Assembly (NCBI RefSeq): GCF_030269325.1
Contig: NZ_BSTD01000005.1
Span: 1 to 64,000, forward strand
Source of the DNA: Amycolatopsis sp. NBRC 101858
Lineage (GTDB): Bacteria; Actinomycetota; Actinomycetes; Mycobacteriales; Pseudonocardiaceae
Reading direction: 5' to 3'
Length of the DNA: 64,000 nucleotides
Position numbers and translations under genes: made by a program. Shown here one piece after another: positions 7,850 to 15,608 of the stretch (the first letter of the stretch is position 1; every line of letters starts with the position of its first letter). The notes beneath the pieces are model-generated. The model ran no database searches. It was not told the origin of the DNA and saw only the letters and a program-made list of their open reading frames with translations.

Positions 7850-8284
7850 ATGGCAATGCAGAAGCTCGGCAGAGGCCTCGTCGGCCGGATCGCCCGGCTC
7901 ATCGACTTCCGGGTCGACGACCGCACGCGCGGCCTGGCCGAGCGCGTCAACAACCTCGAGCACGCCACCGCCGACCACCGGCGCCGGCTGGACAACGCCG
8001 AGCACAACCTCGAGCAGGCCCGCGGCGACCTGCGCTGGGCCCGCGCCGAGCTCGACCGCCTGATCCCGCACGTGGCCGCGCAGGAAGGCCGCCTGGAGAC
8101 GCTGCGCGAGTCGCTGTCGCTGGTCCCGAACACCGACAGCGCCCAGACCGCCGAGGCCCGCACGCTGATCGAGGAGATCCAGCGCCAGCACGCCCAGATC
8201 CGCGTCCGGCTGGCCGGCATCTCCCGCTACGAGGACCGGCTCCGGCGCCTCGAGGACCGGGCCGAGCAGCCCGTCGCGCCGTAG
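7850..8284 (+). CDS. Coiled-coil protein of unknown function in the pseudaminic acid cluster
   Basis: A 144-residue, highly charged protein without membrane segments or a signal peptide. Residues 30-140 are predicted by eye to be nearly continuous coiled coil (repeats such as LAERVNNLEHATADHRRRL, NAEHNLEQARGDL and YEDRLRRLEDR). I recognise no family. It lies 31 bases after the GT29-like gene and ends one base before pseH, so it is part of the same operon. Coiled-coil proteins in polysaccharide clusters can act as length rulers or scaffolds for glycosyltransferases; that role is only a possibility here. The start ATG has an AAGGA site upstream. Confidence 0.7.
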   Translation: MAMQKLGRGLVGRIARLIDFRVDDRTRGLAERVNNLEHATADHRRRLDNAEHNLEQARGDLRWARAELDRLIPHVAAQEGRLETLRESLSLVPNTDSAQTAEARTLIEEIQRQHAQIRVRLAGISRYEDRLRRLEDRAEQPVAP

Positions 8285-8285
8285 C

Positions 8286-8738
8286 TTGCACGCCCGGGAG
8301 GCCACCGAAGCGGACGCCGAGCTGCTGCTGGGCTGGCGCAACGACCCGCGGACGCGGCAGTCGTCGCGGTCGACGGCGGTGGTCTCCCTGGCCGAGCACC
8401 TCGCGTGGCTGCGCGGGGTGCTGGCGGACCCCGAACGGCTGCTCCTCGTCGTGGACCACGAGGACGTGCCGGCGGGCACCGTCCGGTTCGACCGCCGGGA
8501 CGGCGACGGCTGGGAGATCAGCATCACCCTCGCGCCGGAGCAGCGCGGCCGTGGCCTCTCCGGCGCGGTGCTCGCCGAGGGGGAGCGGGTGGCGCGGGAA
8601 CGGCTCGGCGTGCGGGTCGTGCTGGCCGCCGTCCACCAGGACAACGCCGCTTCGGCGAAGCTGTTCGACCACGCCGGCTACGCCGAAGCCGCGCCTGCCG
8701 TCAACGGCTTCCGGCAGCTGCGCAAGACTCTGAGCTGA
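8286..8738 (+). CDS. pseH: PseH-like N-acetyltransferase (pseudaminic acid pathway)
   Basis: A 150-residue GNAT acetyltransferase. PseH acetylates N4 of UDP-4-amino-4,6-dideoxy-beta-L-AltNAc, the third step of the pathway. The N-terminal REATEADAELLLGWRNDPRTRQSS is typical of PseH/RimJ-like proteins, the acetyl-CoA loop is EQRGRGLSGAVL, and HQDNAASAKLFDHAGY forms the last conserved part. The start appears to be TTG, one base after the upstream stop and without its own clear ribosome site, so translation is probably coupled. The specific PseH call rests on context, since GNAT proteins are hard to assign alone; all five partners are adjacent. Confidence 0.8.
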   Translation: MHAREATEADAELLLGWRNDPRTRQSSRSTAVVSLAEHLAWLRGVLADPERLLLVVDHEDVPAGTVRFDRRDGDGWEISITLAPEQRGRGLSGAVLAEGERVARERLGVRVVLAAVHQDNAASAKLFDHAGYAEAAPAVNGFRQLRKTLS

Positions 8739-8764
8739 CCCGCAGTCCACCCCGGGGAGGCACC

Positions 8765-9814
8765 ATGCACGACATCCGGTTCGGCGCGCACCTGATCGGT
8801 CCGGGCCACGCGCCGTTCGTCATCGCCGAGATGTCCGGCAACCACAACGGCGACCTCGACCGGGCGCTGCAGATCATCGACGCCATCGCCGAAACCGGCG
8901 CGCAGGCGGTCAAGCTGCAGACCTACCGCCCCGACACGATCACCATCGACGTCGACACCCCGGCGTTCCGGATCGGGGAAACCCACGAGCTGTGGGGCGG
9001 GGAAAACCTGTACAAACTGTACGAAAAGGCGCACACGCCCTGGGACTGGCACGAGCCGCTCTTCGAACGCGCCCGTGCTCGCGGGCTGGAAATCTTCTCC
9101 AGCCCGTTCGACCCGACCGCGGTCGAGCTGCTGGAGTCGCTCGGCGCGCCGGCGTACAAGATCGCGTCGTCGGAGATCGTCGACCTGCCGCTGGTCGAGC
9201 TGTGCGCTCGCACCGGCAAGCCGCTGGTCATCTCGACCGGCATGGCGAACGTCGCGGAGATCGACGCCGCCGTGCGCACGGCGCGTGAAGCGGGCAACGA
9301 CCAGCTGATCGTGCTCGGCTGCACGGCGAGCTACCCGGCTTCGCCGTCCGAGAGCAACCTGCGCGGGCTGCCGCTGCTGGCCGGCCTGACGCAGACGCTG
9401 GTGGGCCTGTCGGACCACACCCCGGGCATCGGGGCGCCGGTCGCGGCCGTCGCGCTGGGCGCGGTGGCCATCGAGAAGCACGTGACGCTGGCTCGCGCGG
9501 ACGGCGGCGTCGACTCGGAGTTCTCGCTGGAGCCGTCGGAGCTGGCCGCCCTGGTCACCGAGACGCACCGGGCGTGGGAAGCGCTGGGGCAGCCGGTGCT
9601 GGGGCCGCGGGAGAGCGAGAAGGAGGGCCTGCGGCTGCGCCGGTCCCTCTACGTCGTCGAGGACGTTCGCGCGGGCGACGAGGTCACCGCGGCGAACGTC
9701 CGGTCGATCCGGCCCGCCGGCGGCCTGGCCCCGGCGGAGATCACCAAGGTCGTGGGGCGCACCTTCCGCGTCGACGCCGCGAAGGGCACGCCCCTGACCT
9801 GGGACCTGATCTAG
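8765..9814 (+). CDS. pseI: Pseudaminic acid synthase PseI
   Basis: A 349-residue NeuB-family synthase. It condenses 2,4-diacetamido-2,4,6-trideoxy-L-altrose with phosphoenolpyruvate to give pseudaminic acid. The TIM barrel begins FVIAEMSGNHNGDLDRALQII and includes KLQTYRPDTIT, FSSPFDPTAVELLE, YKIASSEIVDLPL and GLSDHTPG. The stretch ADGGVDSEFSLEP separates it from sialic acid synthases, which usually have DHxxSL there. A C-terminal SAF (antifreeze-like) domain covers about residues 285-349 (RSLYVVEDVRAGD to GRTFRVDA). The start has a GGGGAGG site. Its stop shares the palindrome CTAG with the stop of the converging pseC. Confidence 0.9.
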   Translation: MHDIRFGAHLIGPGHAPFVIAEMSGNHNGDLDRALQIIDAIAETGAQAVKLQTYRPDTITIDVDTPAFRIGETHELWGGENLYKLYEKAHTPWDWHEPLFERARARGLEIFSSPFDPTAVELLESLGAPAYKIASSEIVDLPLVELCARTGKPLVISTGMANVAEIDAAVRTAREAGNDQLIVLGCTASYPASPSESNLRGLPLLAGLTQTLVGLSDHTPGIGAPVAAVALGAVAIEKHVTLARADGGVDSEFSLEPSELAALVTETHRAWEALGQPVLGPRESEKEGLRLRRSLYVVEDVRAGDEVTAANVRSIRPAGGLAPAEITKVVGRTFRVDAAKGTPLTWDLI

Positions 9815-10980
9815 AAGAACGCGCGCACGGCGTCGACGACGCGGTCGACGTCGGCGTCCGCCAGCGACGGGAACAGCGGCAGCGAGAGCTCCTGCTCGTA
9901 GTACGCCTCGGCGTTCGGGCAGAGCCCGCGCCGGTAGCCGAGGTCCTCGAACACGGGGTGCCAGTACGCCGGGATGTAGTTGACCTGGACGCCGATGCCG
10001 ACGCCGCGCAGGTGCTCGAACAGCGCCTTCCGGCGGCCTTCGAGGACCCGCAGCGGGTAGAGGTGCCACACCGGGTCGGCACCCGGGCGGCTCGGCGGGG
10101 TCGCGACGCCGTCGAGGTCGGCCAGCGCCGTGGTGTACCGCTCGTGGATCTCGGCGCGGCGCTTCTTGAACTCCGCGAGCCGGGTGAGCTGGCTGCTGCC
10201 GAGTGCGCAGAGGACGTCCGGCAGGCGGTAGTTCAGGCCGAACTCGTGCACCTCCTGGTGCCAGCCGCCCTCGTCCGGGTAGCGCTGCTCGGCGCGGTCG
10301 CGGACCAGGCCGTGGTTCCGGAACTTCCGCGCGCGGTCCAGGAGGTTCTCATCGGGCGTGACGACAGCGCCGCCTTCGGCCGTCGTGAGGTTCTTCGTCG
10401 GGAAGAACGAGAACGTCGTCAGGTCGGCGATCGAGCCCACCGCGCGGCCCTGCCAGGAGCCGCCGACGGAGTGCGCCGCGTCCTCCAGGAGCAGCGCGCC
10501 CGCCTTGTGCGCGATTTCGCCGAGCGCGTCCAGCTCGGCCGGGTGCCCGGCGTAGTCGACGGCCGCGACGACCTTCGTCCGCTCGGTCACCGCGGCTTTC
10601 GCTGCTTCGACCGAAAGGTTTCCGGTGTCCGCTTCGACGTCGGCGAAGACCACCTTGGCGCCGTGGAGGGCGGCGGCCGCGGCGGTGGCGACGAACGTCA
10701 TCGGCGAGGCGACGACCTCGTCACCCGGCTTGATCCCGGCGGCCGCGTAGGCGACGTGCAGGGCGGCCGTGCCCGAGGTGACGGCCACCGCGGGCGTCCC
10801 GCCGGTGTGCGCCGCGAGGTCGGTCTCGAACTGCTGGACCGCGGGCCCGGTGGTCAGCCAGTCGCCGCGCAGGACGTCGACGACGGCCTGGATGTCCTCT
10901 TCGCTGATGGACTGGCGGCCGTAGGGGAGGAAGCCCGCCGACGCACTCTTTCCCGCGGAGGCGGCATCAGACTCAGGCAT
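9811..10980 (-). CDS. pseC: PLP-dependent aminotransferase PseC
   Basis: A 389-residue DegT/DnrJ/EryC1-family aminotransferase. PseC converts the 4-keto sugar made by PseB to UDP-4-amino-4,6-dideoxy-beta-L-AltNAc, with glutamate as donor. The N-terminal YGRQSISEEDIQAVVDVLRGDWLTTGP is the family signature; VTSGTAALH binds the cofactor phosphate, D167 (LEDAAH) contacts the pyridine nitrogen and K196 (FFPTKNLTTAEGG) is the Schiff-base lysine. The start overlaps the end of pseB by 8 bases, so pseB-pseC form a coupled leftward operon inside the cluster. Related enzymes make perosamine or other amino sugars, but the pairing with PseB decides the call. Confidence 0.9.
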   Translation of the reverse strand: MPESDAASAGKSASAGFLPYGRQSISEEDIQAVVDVLRGDWLTTGPAVQQFETDLAAHTGGTPAVAVTSGTAALHVAYAAAGIKPGDEVVASPMTFVATAAAAALHGAKVVFADVEADTGNLSVEAAKAAVTERTKVVAAVDYAGHPAELDALGEIAHKAGALLLEDAAHSVGGSWQGRAVGSIADLTTFSFFPTKNLTTAEGGAVVTPDENLLDRARKFRNHGLVRDRAEQRYPDEGGWHQEVHEFGLNYRLPDVLCALGSSQLTRLAEFKKRRAEIHERYTTALADLDGVATPPSRPGADPVWHLYPLRVLEGRRKALFEHLRGVGIGVQVNYIPAYWHPVFEDLGYRRGLCPNAEAYYEQELSLPLFPSLADADVDRVVDAVRAFF

Positions 10981-11956
10981 GCTGCTCGACCAGTTCGCGC
11001 AGCTCCTCGCCGTTCAGCCAGAGGTCGTTGGTGTCCGAGCGGTAGGCGAAGCCCTCCGGCATCGGCGTGCCGTCCGCCGGCGGCTGGAAGCCCCAGCCGG
11101 CGAGGTGCGGCTGCACGACGTAGCGGTCCTTGAGCTGGACCGTCCGGCGCGCGTCGTCGGGGGCGATCATCTCCTCGTGCAGCTTCTCGCCCGGGCGGAT
11201 GCCGACCTCGTGCATCTCGCTGCCCGGCGCGATCGCCTGGGCCAGGTCGACCAGCCGCATGCTCGGGATCCGCGGCACGTACAGCTCGCCGCCGTGCATC
11301 TGGTCGAACGAGTCGACGACGAACCGCACGGCCTGCGGGAGCGTGATCCAGAACCGGGTCATGTCCTTGTGCGTGATCGGCAGCGACTCGCCCTGCCCGG
11401 CCAGCTTGCGGAAGAACGGGATGACGCTGCCCCGCGAGCCCATCACGTTGCCGTAGCGCACCACGGAGAACCGCGTCACGTGGGCGGCCGCGTAGTGGTT
11501 GCCGCTGATGAACATCCGGTCGGCGCACAGCTTGGTGGCGCCGTAGAGGTTGATCGGGCTGGACGCCTTGTCCGTCGACAGCGCGACGACCTTCTTGACG
11601 CCGGTGTCGATCGCGGCCTCGATCACGTTCTGCGAGCCCATGACGTTGGTCTGGACGAACTCGAACGGGTTGTACTCGCCGGTGTCGACCTGCTTGAGCG
11701 CGGCGGCGTGCACGACGTAGTCGACGCCCTGCATGGCGCGTTCGAGCCGGCGCCGGTCGCGGATGTCGCCGATGAACCAGCGCAAGCGCGGGTCGTCGTT
11801 GAACAGCTGCCGGGCTTCGTACTGCTTGAGCTCGTCGCGGGAGAGCACGACCAGCCGGCTCGGGTTCAGTTCGGCGAGCGCGTGCGCGATGAACGCCTTG
11901 CCGAAGGAACCGGTCCCGCCGGTGAGCAGGATGCTGGAGCCATCCAGCTCGGACAT
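10973..11956 (-). CDS. pseB: UDP-GlcNAc 4,6-dehydratase (5-inverting) PseB
   Basis: A 327-residue short-chain dehydrogenase/reductase of the extended type. PseB removes water from UDP-GlcNAc and inverts C5, the first step towards pseudaminic acid. The NADP-binding TGGTGSFG is at 12-19, AAALKQVDTGEYNPFE (85-99) is the PseB/FlaA1 signature, and the catalytic set is D129-K130 (STDKA) with Y138 and K142 (LYGATK). TRFSVVRYGNVMGSRGSVIP is also diagnostic. Length matches characterised PseB (about 330 residues). It is divergent from pseF, with a 41-base gap that must hold both promoters. Confidence 0.95.
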   Translation of the reverse strand: MSELDGSSILLTGGTGSFGKAFIAHALAELNPSRLVVLSRDELKQYEARQLFNDDPRLRWFIGDIRDRRRLERAMQGVDYVVHAAALKQVDTGEYNPFEFVQTNVMGSQNVIEAAIDTGVKKVVALSTDKASSPINLYGATKLCADRMFISGNHYAAAHVTRFSVVRYGNVMGSRGSVIPFFRKLAGQGESLPITHKDMTRFWITLPQAVRFVVDSFDQMHGGELYVPRIPSMRLVDLAQAIAPGSEMHEVGIRPGEKLHEEMIAPDDARRTVQLKDRYVVQPHLAGWGFQPPADGTPMPEGFAYRSDTNDLWLNGEELRELVEQHA

Positions 11957-11997
11957 CGTTGACCTCCGCGTTTCGGTGACTGTGGCCGTCGGCCATC

Positions 11998-12744
11998 ATG
12001 TCACCCATGCGTGCTGCGCCCGTGGTCAACGCCGTCATCCAGGCCCGCTCGTCGTCGACCAGGCTCCCCGGCAAGGTGCTGCGCCCGCTCGCCGGCCGCA
12101 GCGTGCTGGGCTGGGTCGTCCGGGCCGCGGCGGCCGCATCCGGCGTCGACCAGGTGGTCGTCGCGACGTCTTCGGACGCTTCGGACGACGACGTCGCGCT
12201 CGAGGCGGCCCGGTGCGGCGCCGCGGTGGTCCGGGGCCCGCTCGACGACGTCCTCGACCGCTTCGGGCGGGCGCTGGCCGAGCACCCCGCCGACGCCGTG
12301 ATCAGGCTCACCGCCGACTGCCCGCTGCTGGACCCGGCGCTGATCGGCCAGCTCGCGACGCTGTGGCGGGCCCAGCCGTCGCTGGACTACGTGAGCACCA
12401 CGCTGGTCCGGACGCTGCCGCGCGGCTTCGACGCCGAGCTGGTGCGGGCCGAGGTGCTTCTCGAGCAGGTCTCGACGGCGGCCGGCGCGCATCGCGAGCA
12501 CGTCACGTCGGGCATCTACGCGGACCCTTCGCGCTATTCGTGCACGGGGATCGTGGTGAGCCCGGCGGCCGACGACCTGCGGGTGACGTTGGACACCGCG
12601 GAGGACTGGGAGCTGCTTTCCGCCGTGGTGGGCGAACTCGGCGACGGCGTCGGCGACTGGCGGGCGGTGGTCGCGCTGCTGCGCTCGCGGCCGGAGCTGG
12701 CGGCGCTGAACGCGCACGTCGAGCAGAAGAAGGTCGGTTCGTGA
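11998..12744 (+). CDS. pseF: SpsF-type cytidylyltransferase (PseF role)
   Basis: A 248-residue nucleotidyltransferase of the SpsF/COG1861 group. The last step of the pathway activates pseudaminic acid with CTP, and this is the only candidate in the cluster. The nucleotide-binding start NAVIQARSSSTRLPGKVLRPLAG and VVVATSSDASDD, the metal-site region LTADCPLLDP and the C-terminal RVTLDTAEDWELL match SpsF-like proteins. It differs from the NeuA-like PseF of Campylobacter and Helicobacter. Starts at 11998 and 12007 are both possible and neither has a good ribosome site, so the mRNA may be leaderless. Its stop overlaps the pseG start in GTGA. Confidence 0.8.
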   Translation: MSPMRAAPVVNAVIQARSSSTRLPGKVLRPLAGRSVLGWVVRAAAAASGVDQVVVATSSDASDDDVALEAARCGAAVVRGPLDDVLDRFGRALAEHPADAVIRLTADCPLLDPALIGQLATLWRAQPSLDYVSTTLVRTLPRGFDAELVRAEVLLEQVSTAAGAHREHVTSGIYADPSRYSCTGIVVSPAADDLRVTLDTAEDWELLSAVVGELGDGVGDWRAVVALLRSRPELAALNAHVEQKKVGS

Positions 12745-13718
12745 AGCTGCTCCTGCGCGCGGACGCGTCGGCGTCGATCGGCGCCGGGCACGTCGCGCGG
12801 ATGGTTGCCTACGCCGAGCGGGCGGTGGCGCGGGGCTTTCCGGTCGCGTTCGCGGGCCGCGTCGACAACGCGGAGTGGCTCGCTTCCCGCTTCGACGAGC
12901 TGGGCGTCTCGCGCGTGCCTTTCGACGCTTCCGGGTTCGACGCGGTGGTCGTCGACCACTACGGCCTCGGTGACCTGCGCGCGGAGGTCAACGCGGCGGG
13001 CGCGCTGCTCGTCTCGATCGAGGACGACGTGTTCGGGCGCCGGCCCGCGGACATCGTCGTGGATTCCGGCTTCGCGCCTTCACTGCGGCCCGACGACGGC
13101 TCGGACGTCGTGCTGCGGGGGATCGAGTACGCACCGCTCCGGGACGTCGTGCGGGGTACGCGCCGGGCGCCGTCCGGGCCGCCGCCGCACGTCACGGTGG
13201 CCCTCGGCGGCGGCGACCAGTGGGCGCCGACGGTCGGGTTGCTGCTTCACGCTCTTCGCGACACTGAACTGCCCTTCGCGGCGGACGTGCTGGTGCGCGG
13301 CGAACCGCCGTTGCCGGACTTGCGGCCGGACCAGTCGATCCGGGTCGCGGCGCCGAGTCCCGCGCTGCTGGACCTGTTCGCGACGACGGACGTCGCGGTG
13401 AGCGCGGCCGGGGTGACGTTCGTGGAGCTGTGCTGCCTCGGCGTCCCGACGGCGGCGGTGCAGTTGGTGGACAACCAGGAACCCGGCTACCGGGCCGCGG
13501 TGGAGCTCGGCCTGGCGGCGGGGCTGGGGGCCGCTTCGACCCTCGCCGGACGCCTGCCCGAGGTGACGGGCGTCTTGCGCTCGCTGCTGTCCGACCCGGC
13601 TCTCCGGCAGCGGCTGTCGGCGACGGCGTCGTCCACTGTGGATGGTCGCGGGGTGGATCGGGTGCTGGATCAGGTGGAATCGAGGACCGGATCTGTCCGC
13701 GGTGCTTCCTATCGTTGA
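12741..13718 (+). CDS. pseG: UDP-sugar hydrolase PseG
   Basis: A 325-residue GT-B-fold enzyme. PseG removes UDP from UDP-2,4-diacetamido-2,4,6-trideoxy-beta-L-altropyranose, step four of the pathway. The N-terminal RADASASIGAGHVARM places a histidine at position 17, the same number as the catalytic His17 of Campylobacter jejuni PseG. The C-terminal domain shows ALGGGDQWAP, AVSAAGVTFVELCCLGVP and QLVDNQEPGY, the UDP-binding half. The GTG start overlaps the pseF stop by four bases, so the two are translationally coupled. Only three bases separate its stop from the following epoxide hydrolase gene. Confidence 0.92.
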   Translation: MKLLLRADASASIGAGHVARMVAYAERAVARGFPVAFAGRVDNAEWLASRFDELGVSRVPFDASGFDAVVVDHYGLGDLRAEVNAAGALLVSIEDDVFGRRPADIVVDSGFAPSLRPDDGSDVVLRGIEYAPLRDVVRGTRRAPSGPPPHVTVALGGGDQWAPTVGLLLHALRDTELPFAADVLVRGEPPLPDLRPDQSIRVAAPSPALLDLFATTDVAVSAAGVTFVELCCLGVPTAAVQLVDNQEPGYRAAVELGLAAGLGAASTLAGRLPEVTGVLRSLLSDPALRQRLSATASSTVDGRGVDRVLDQVESRTGSVRGASYR

Positions 13719-13721
13719 GGC

Positions 13722-14858
13722 ATGACGATCACTCCGTTCCGCATCGACGTCCCGCAGGCCGCCCTCGACGATCTCCGCGCACGCCTGGCGAACACGCGCT
13801 GGCCCGACCAGCCCGCCGACGCCGGCTGGCGGCTCGGGGCGCCCGTCGACTACGTGCGTGAGCTGGCCGAATACTGGCGCTCGGGCTTCGACTGGCGGGC
13901 GCAGGAGGAGCGCATCAACGGCTTCCCGCAGTTCACGACGACGATCGACGGCACGAAGGTGCACTTCCTGCACGTGGTCTCCCCGGAGCCGTCCGCGACG
14001 CCGGTGCTGCTGACGCACGGCTGGCCGGGCTCGATCGTCGAGTTCCTGGACGTGATCGGGCCCCTGACGGACCCGCGCGCGTACGGCGGCGACCCCGCTT
14101 CGGCGCTGACGGTGGTGGTGCCCTCGATCCCGGGTTACGGGTTCTCCGGCCCGACGCCGACGCCGGACTGGGGCCCGGACCGCATCGCGCGCGCGTTCGC
14201 CACGCTGATGACGGACTTGGGCTACGAGCGGTTCGGAGCCCACGGCGGCGACTGGGGCGCGATCATCTCGCGCGAGCTGGCGGTCCAGTTCCCGTCGCGG
14301 GTGCTGGGGATCCACGTGACGATGCTGGCCTCGGCGGTGGCGCGGACTCCGGCGGACCTCGAGGGCCTGCCGGACCAGGAGCTCGGCCGGCGTTCCCTGG
14401 AGAAGGGCCAGGCGTTCTCGGCTTCGGGAACGGGCTACGCGATCATCCAGGCGACCAAGCCGCAAACGCTTGCGTACGGCCTGCACGACTCCCCGGCGGG
14501 GCAGCTGGCCTGGATCGCGGAGAAGTTCCGCTCGTTCTCGAACACTTCGGCGGACCTGATCGACCGCGACGACCTCTTGGCGGACGTGTCGATCTACTGG
14601 TTCACGGAGACGGCCAACTCGTCAGCGCGGTTGTACGCGGCGTTGACCGGAGGCTGGGGGGCACCGCCGGCGTCGAACGTGGTCCCGACGGGCGTGGCGG
14701 TCTTCCCGGACGACATCGGCCTGCCGATCCGGACGCTGGCGGAGCGAACGGACAAGATCGTCCACTGGACGGAGTTCCCGCGAGGTGGCCACTTCCCGGC
14801 ACTGGAGGAACCGGACGCCCTGATCGGCGACATCCGGACGTTCTTCAACACCCTGTAG
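13722..14858 (+). CDS. Epoxide hydrolase (microsomal type, alpha/beta hydrolase)
   Basis: A 378-residue enzyme of the microsomal epoxide hydrolase group, which opens epoxides to diols through an Asp-ester intermediate. The N-terminal EHN domain (FRIDVPQAALDDLRARLANTRWP) is followed by the oxyanion motif HGWPGS (99-104), the nucleophile D177 in HGGDWGA, and the proton-abstracting H357 in GGHFPALEEPD. No signal peptide. It begins three bases after pseG and may be read through from it, but has no role in nonulosonic acid synthesis, so it probably marks the right border of the inserted block. The substrate cannot be told. Confidence 0.88.
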   Translation: MTITPFRIDVPQAALDDLRARLANTRWPDQPADAGWRLGAPVDYVRELAEYWRSGFDWRAQEERINGFPQFTTTIDGTKVHFLHVVSPEPSATPVLLTHGWPGSIVEFLDVIGPLTDPRAYGGDPASALTVVVPSIPGYGFSGPTPTPDWGPDRIARAFATLMTDLGYERFGAHGGDWGAIISRELAVQFPSRVLGIHVTMLASAVARTPADLEGLPDQELGRRSLEKGQAFSASGTGYAIIQATKPQTLAYGLHDSPAGQLAWIAEKFRSFSNTSADLIDRDDLLADVSIYWFTETANSSARLYAALTGGWGAPPASNVVPTGVAVFPDDIGLPIRTLAERTDKIVHWTEFPRGGHFPALEEPDALIGDIRTFFNTL

Positions 14859-14905
14859 TTGTCCACAGGGGTTGTCCACAATCCCTTCGGTCTGTGGACA
14901 ACCCC
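14859..14905. promoter_or_regulatory. Cluster of three DnaA-box sequences / inverted repeat
   Basis: TTGTCCACA, the actinobacterial DnaA-box consensus, occurs exactly at 14859-14867 and 14872-14880, and inverted (TGTGGACAA) at 14893-14901. The second and third boxes lie in a perfect 13-bp inverted repeat (14868-14880 and 14893-14905) around a 12-base loop. The site sits between the converging epoxide hydrolase and bpa genes. It may bind DnaA, or simply act as a two-way terminator hairpin without a T-tract. Confidence 0.6.
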
Positions 14906-14916
14906 GTGGCCAACCG

Positions 14917-15465
14917 TCAGAGGTACTGACCCGTCCCCGAAATCCCGCCAGGCCCGTGGCCCTCATGCCCGTGGCCGGCCGCCGAAGGACCCGCCGGCAA
15001 CCCGCGTCGCATCTGCTCCAGCTGGACCCGGGCCGCCATCTGCTGGGCGAACAGCGCCGTCTGGATTCCGCTGAACAACCCCTCCAGCCACCCGACCAGC
15101 TGAGCCTGCGCGATCCGCAGCTCCGCGTCCGACGGCGTCGAGTCGTCCGTGAACGGCCGCACGAGCCGCTCCAGCTCCTCCTGGAGCTCCGGTGCCAGCG
15201 AAGCCGCCAGCTCCTTCACCGAGGTCTGGTGGATCTCGCGCACCCGCGTGCGGGACGCGTCGTCCAGCGGAGCCGCGCGGACCTCCTCCAGGAGCTGCTT
15301 GATCATCGTGCCGATGCGCATCACCTTGGCCGGCTCTTCGATGAGCTCGCCCATCGCTTCGGCTTGCTCCGCACCCTCGAGAGGGGAGCCGTCCTGTCCG
15401 ACTACCACCACGTGGGGTGAAGATTCCTGGCCGGGGTCACCCGCTGTGAAGTTCGGCTCGGTCAT
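14917..15465 (-). CDS. bpa: Bacterial proteasome activator Bpa (PafE)
   Basis: A 182-residue helical protein homologous to M. tuberculosis Rv3780. Bpa forms a dodecameric ring that opens the 20S proteasome without ATP and helps degrade unfolded proteins. The middle helices (AKVMRIGTMIKQLLEEVR, SVKELAASLAPELQEELERLVRPF, AQAQLVGWLEGLFSGIQTAL) match DUF2587, and the protein ends in GQYL, the C-terminal motif that docks into the proteasome alpha ring. The ATG at 15465 has a GGATGGAG site; the ATG at 15474 would add three residues. Its place next to the wall-export genes is kept in mycobacteria, apart from the block in between. Confidence 0.93.
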   Translation of the reverse strand: MTEPNFTAGDPGQESSPHVVVVGQDGSPLEGAEQAEAMGELIEEPAKVMRIGTMIKQLLEEVRAAPLDDASRTRVREIHQTSVKELAASLAPELQEELERLVRPFTDDSTPSDAELRIAQAQLVGWLEGLFSGIQTALFAQQMAARVQLEQMRRGLPAGPSAAGHGHEGHGPGGISGTGQYL

Positions 15466-15608
15466 GTGCTCCATCCTGGCTCGCGTTCAACACGCTCCGC
15501 GACACCTGCGGGGTGTTCGTCTCCGAGCGTAGCGGCTATCGGGGTTCGCGGTGGCTCTCCACCCAACCCCGGACGCACGGCGAAACCGCACGTCCGTACG
15601 GTGTCCAC

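Noticed and set aside
8765..9814. NeuB (sialic acid or legionaminic acid synthase) instead of PseI
   Set aside because: The VDSEFS motif and the linkage to PseB, PseC and PseG with their own signatures favour pseudaminic acid; no NeuC/LegG-type epimerase is present.
14859..14905. The DnaA-box cluster as the replication origin
   Set aside because: Only three boxes, no AT-rich element, and no dnaA, dnaN or gyrB genes nearby.
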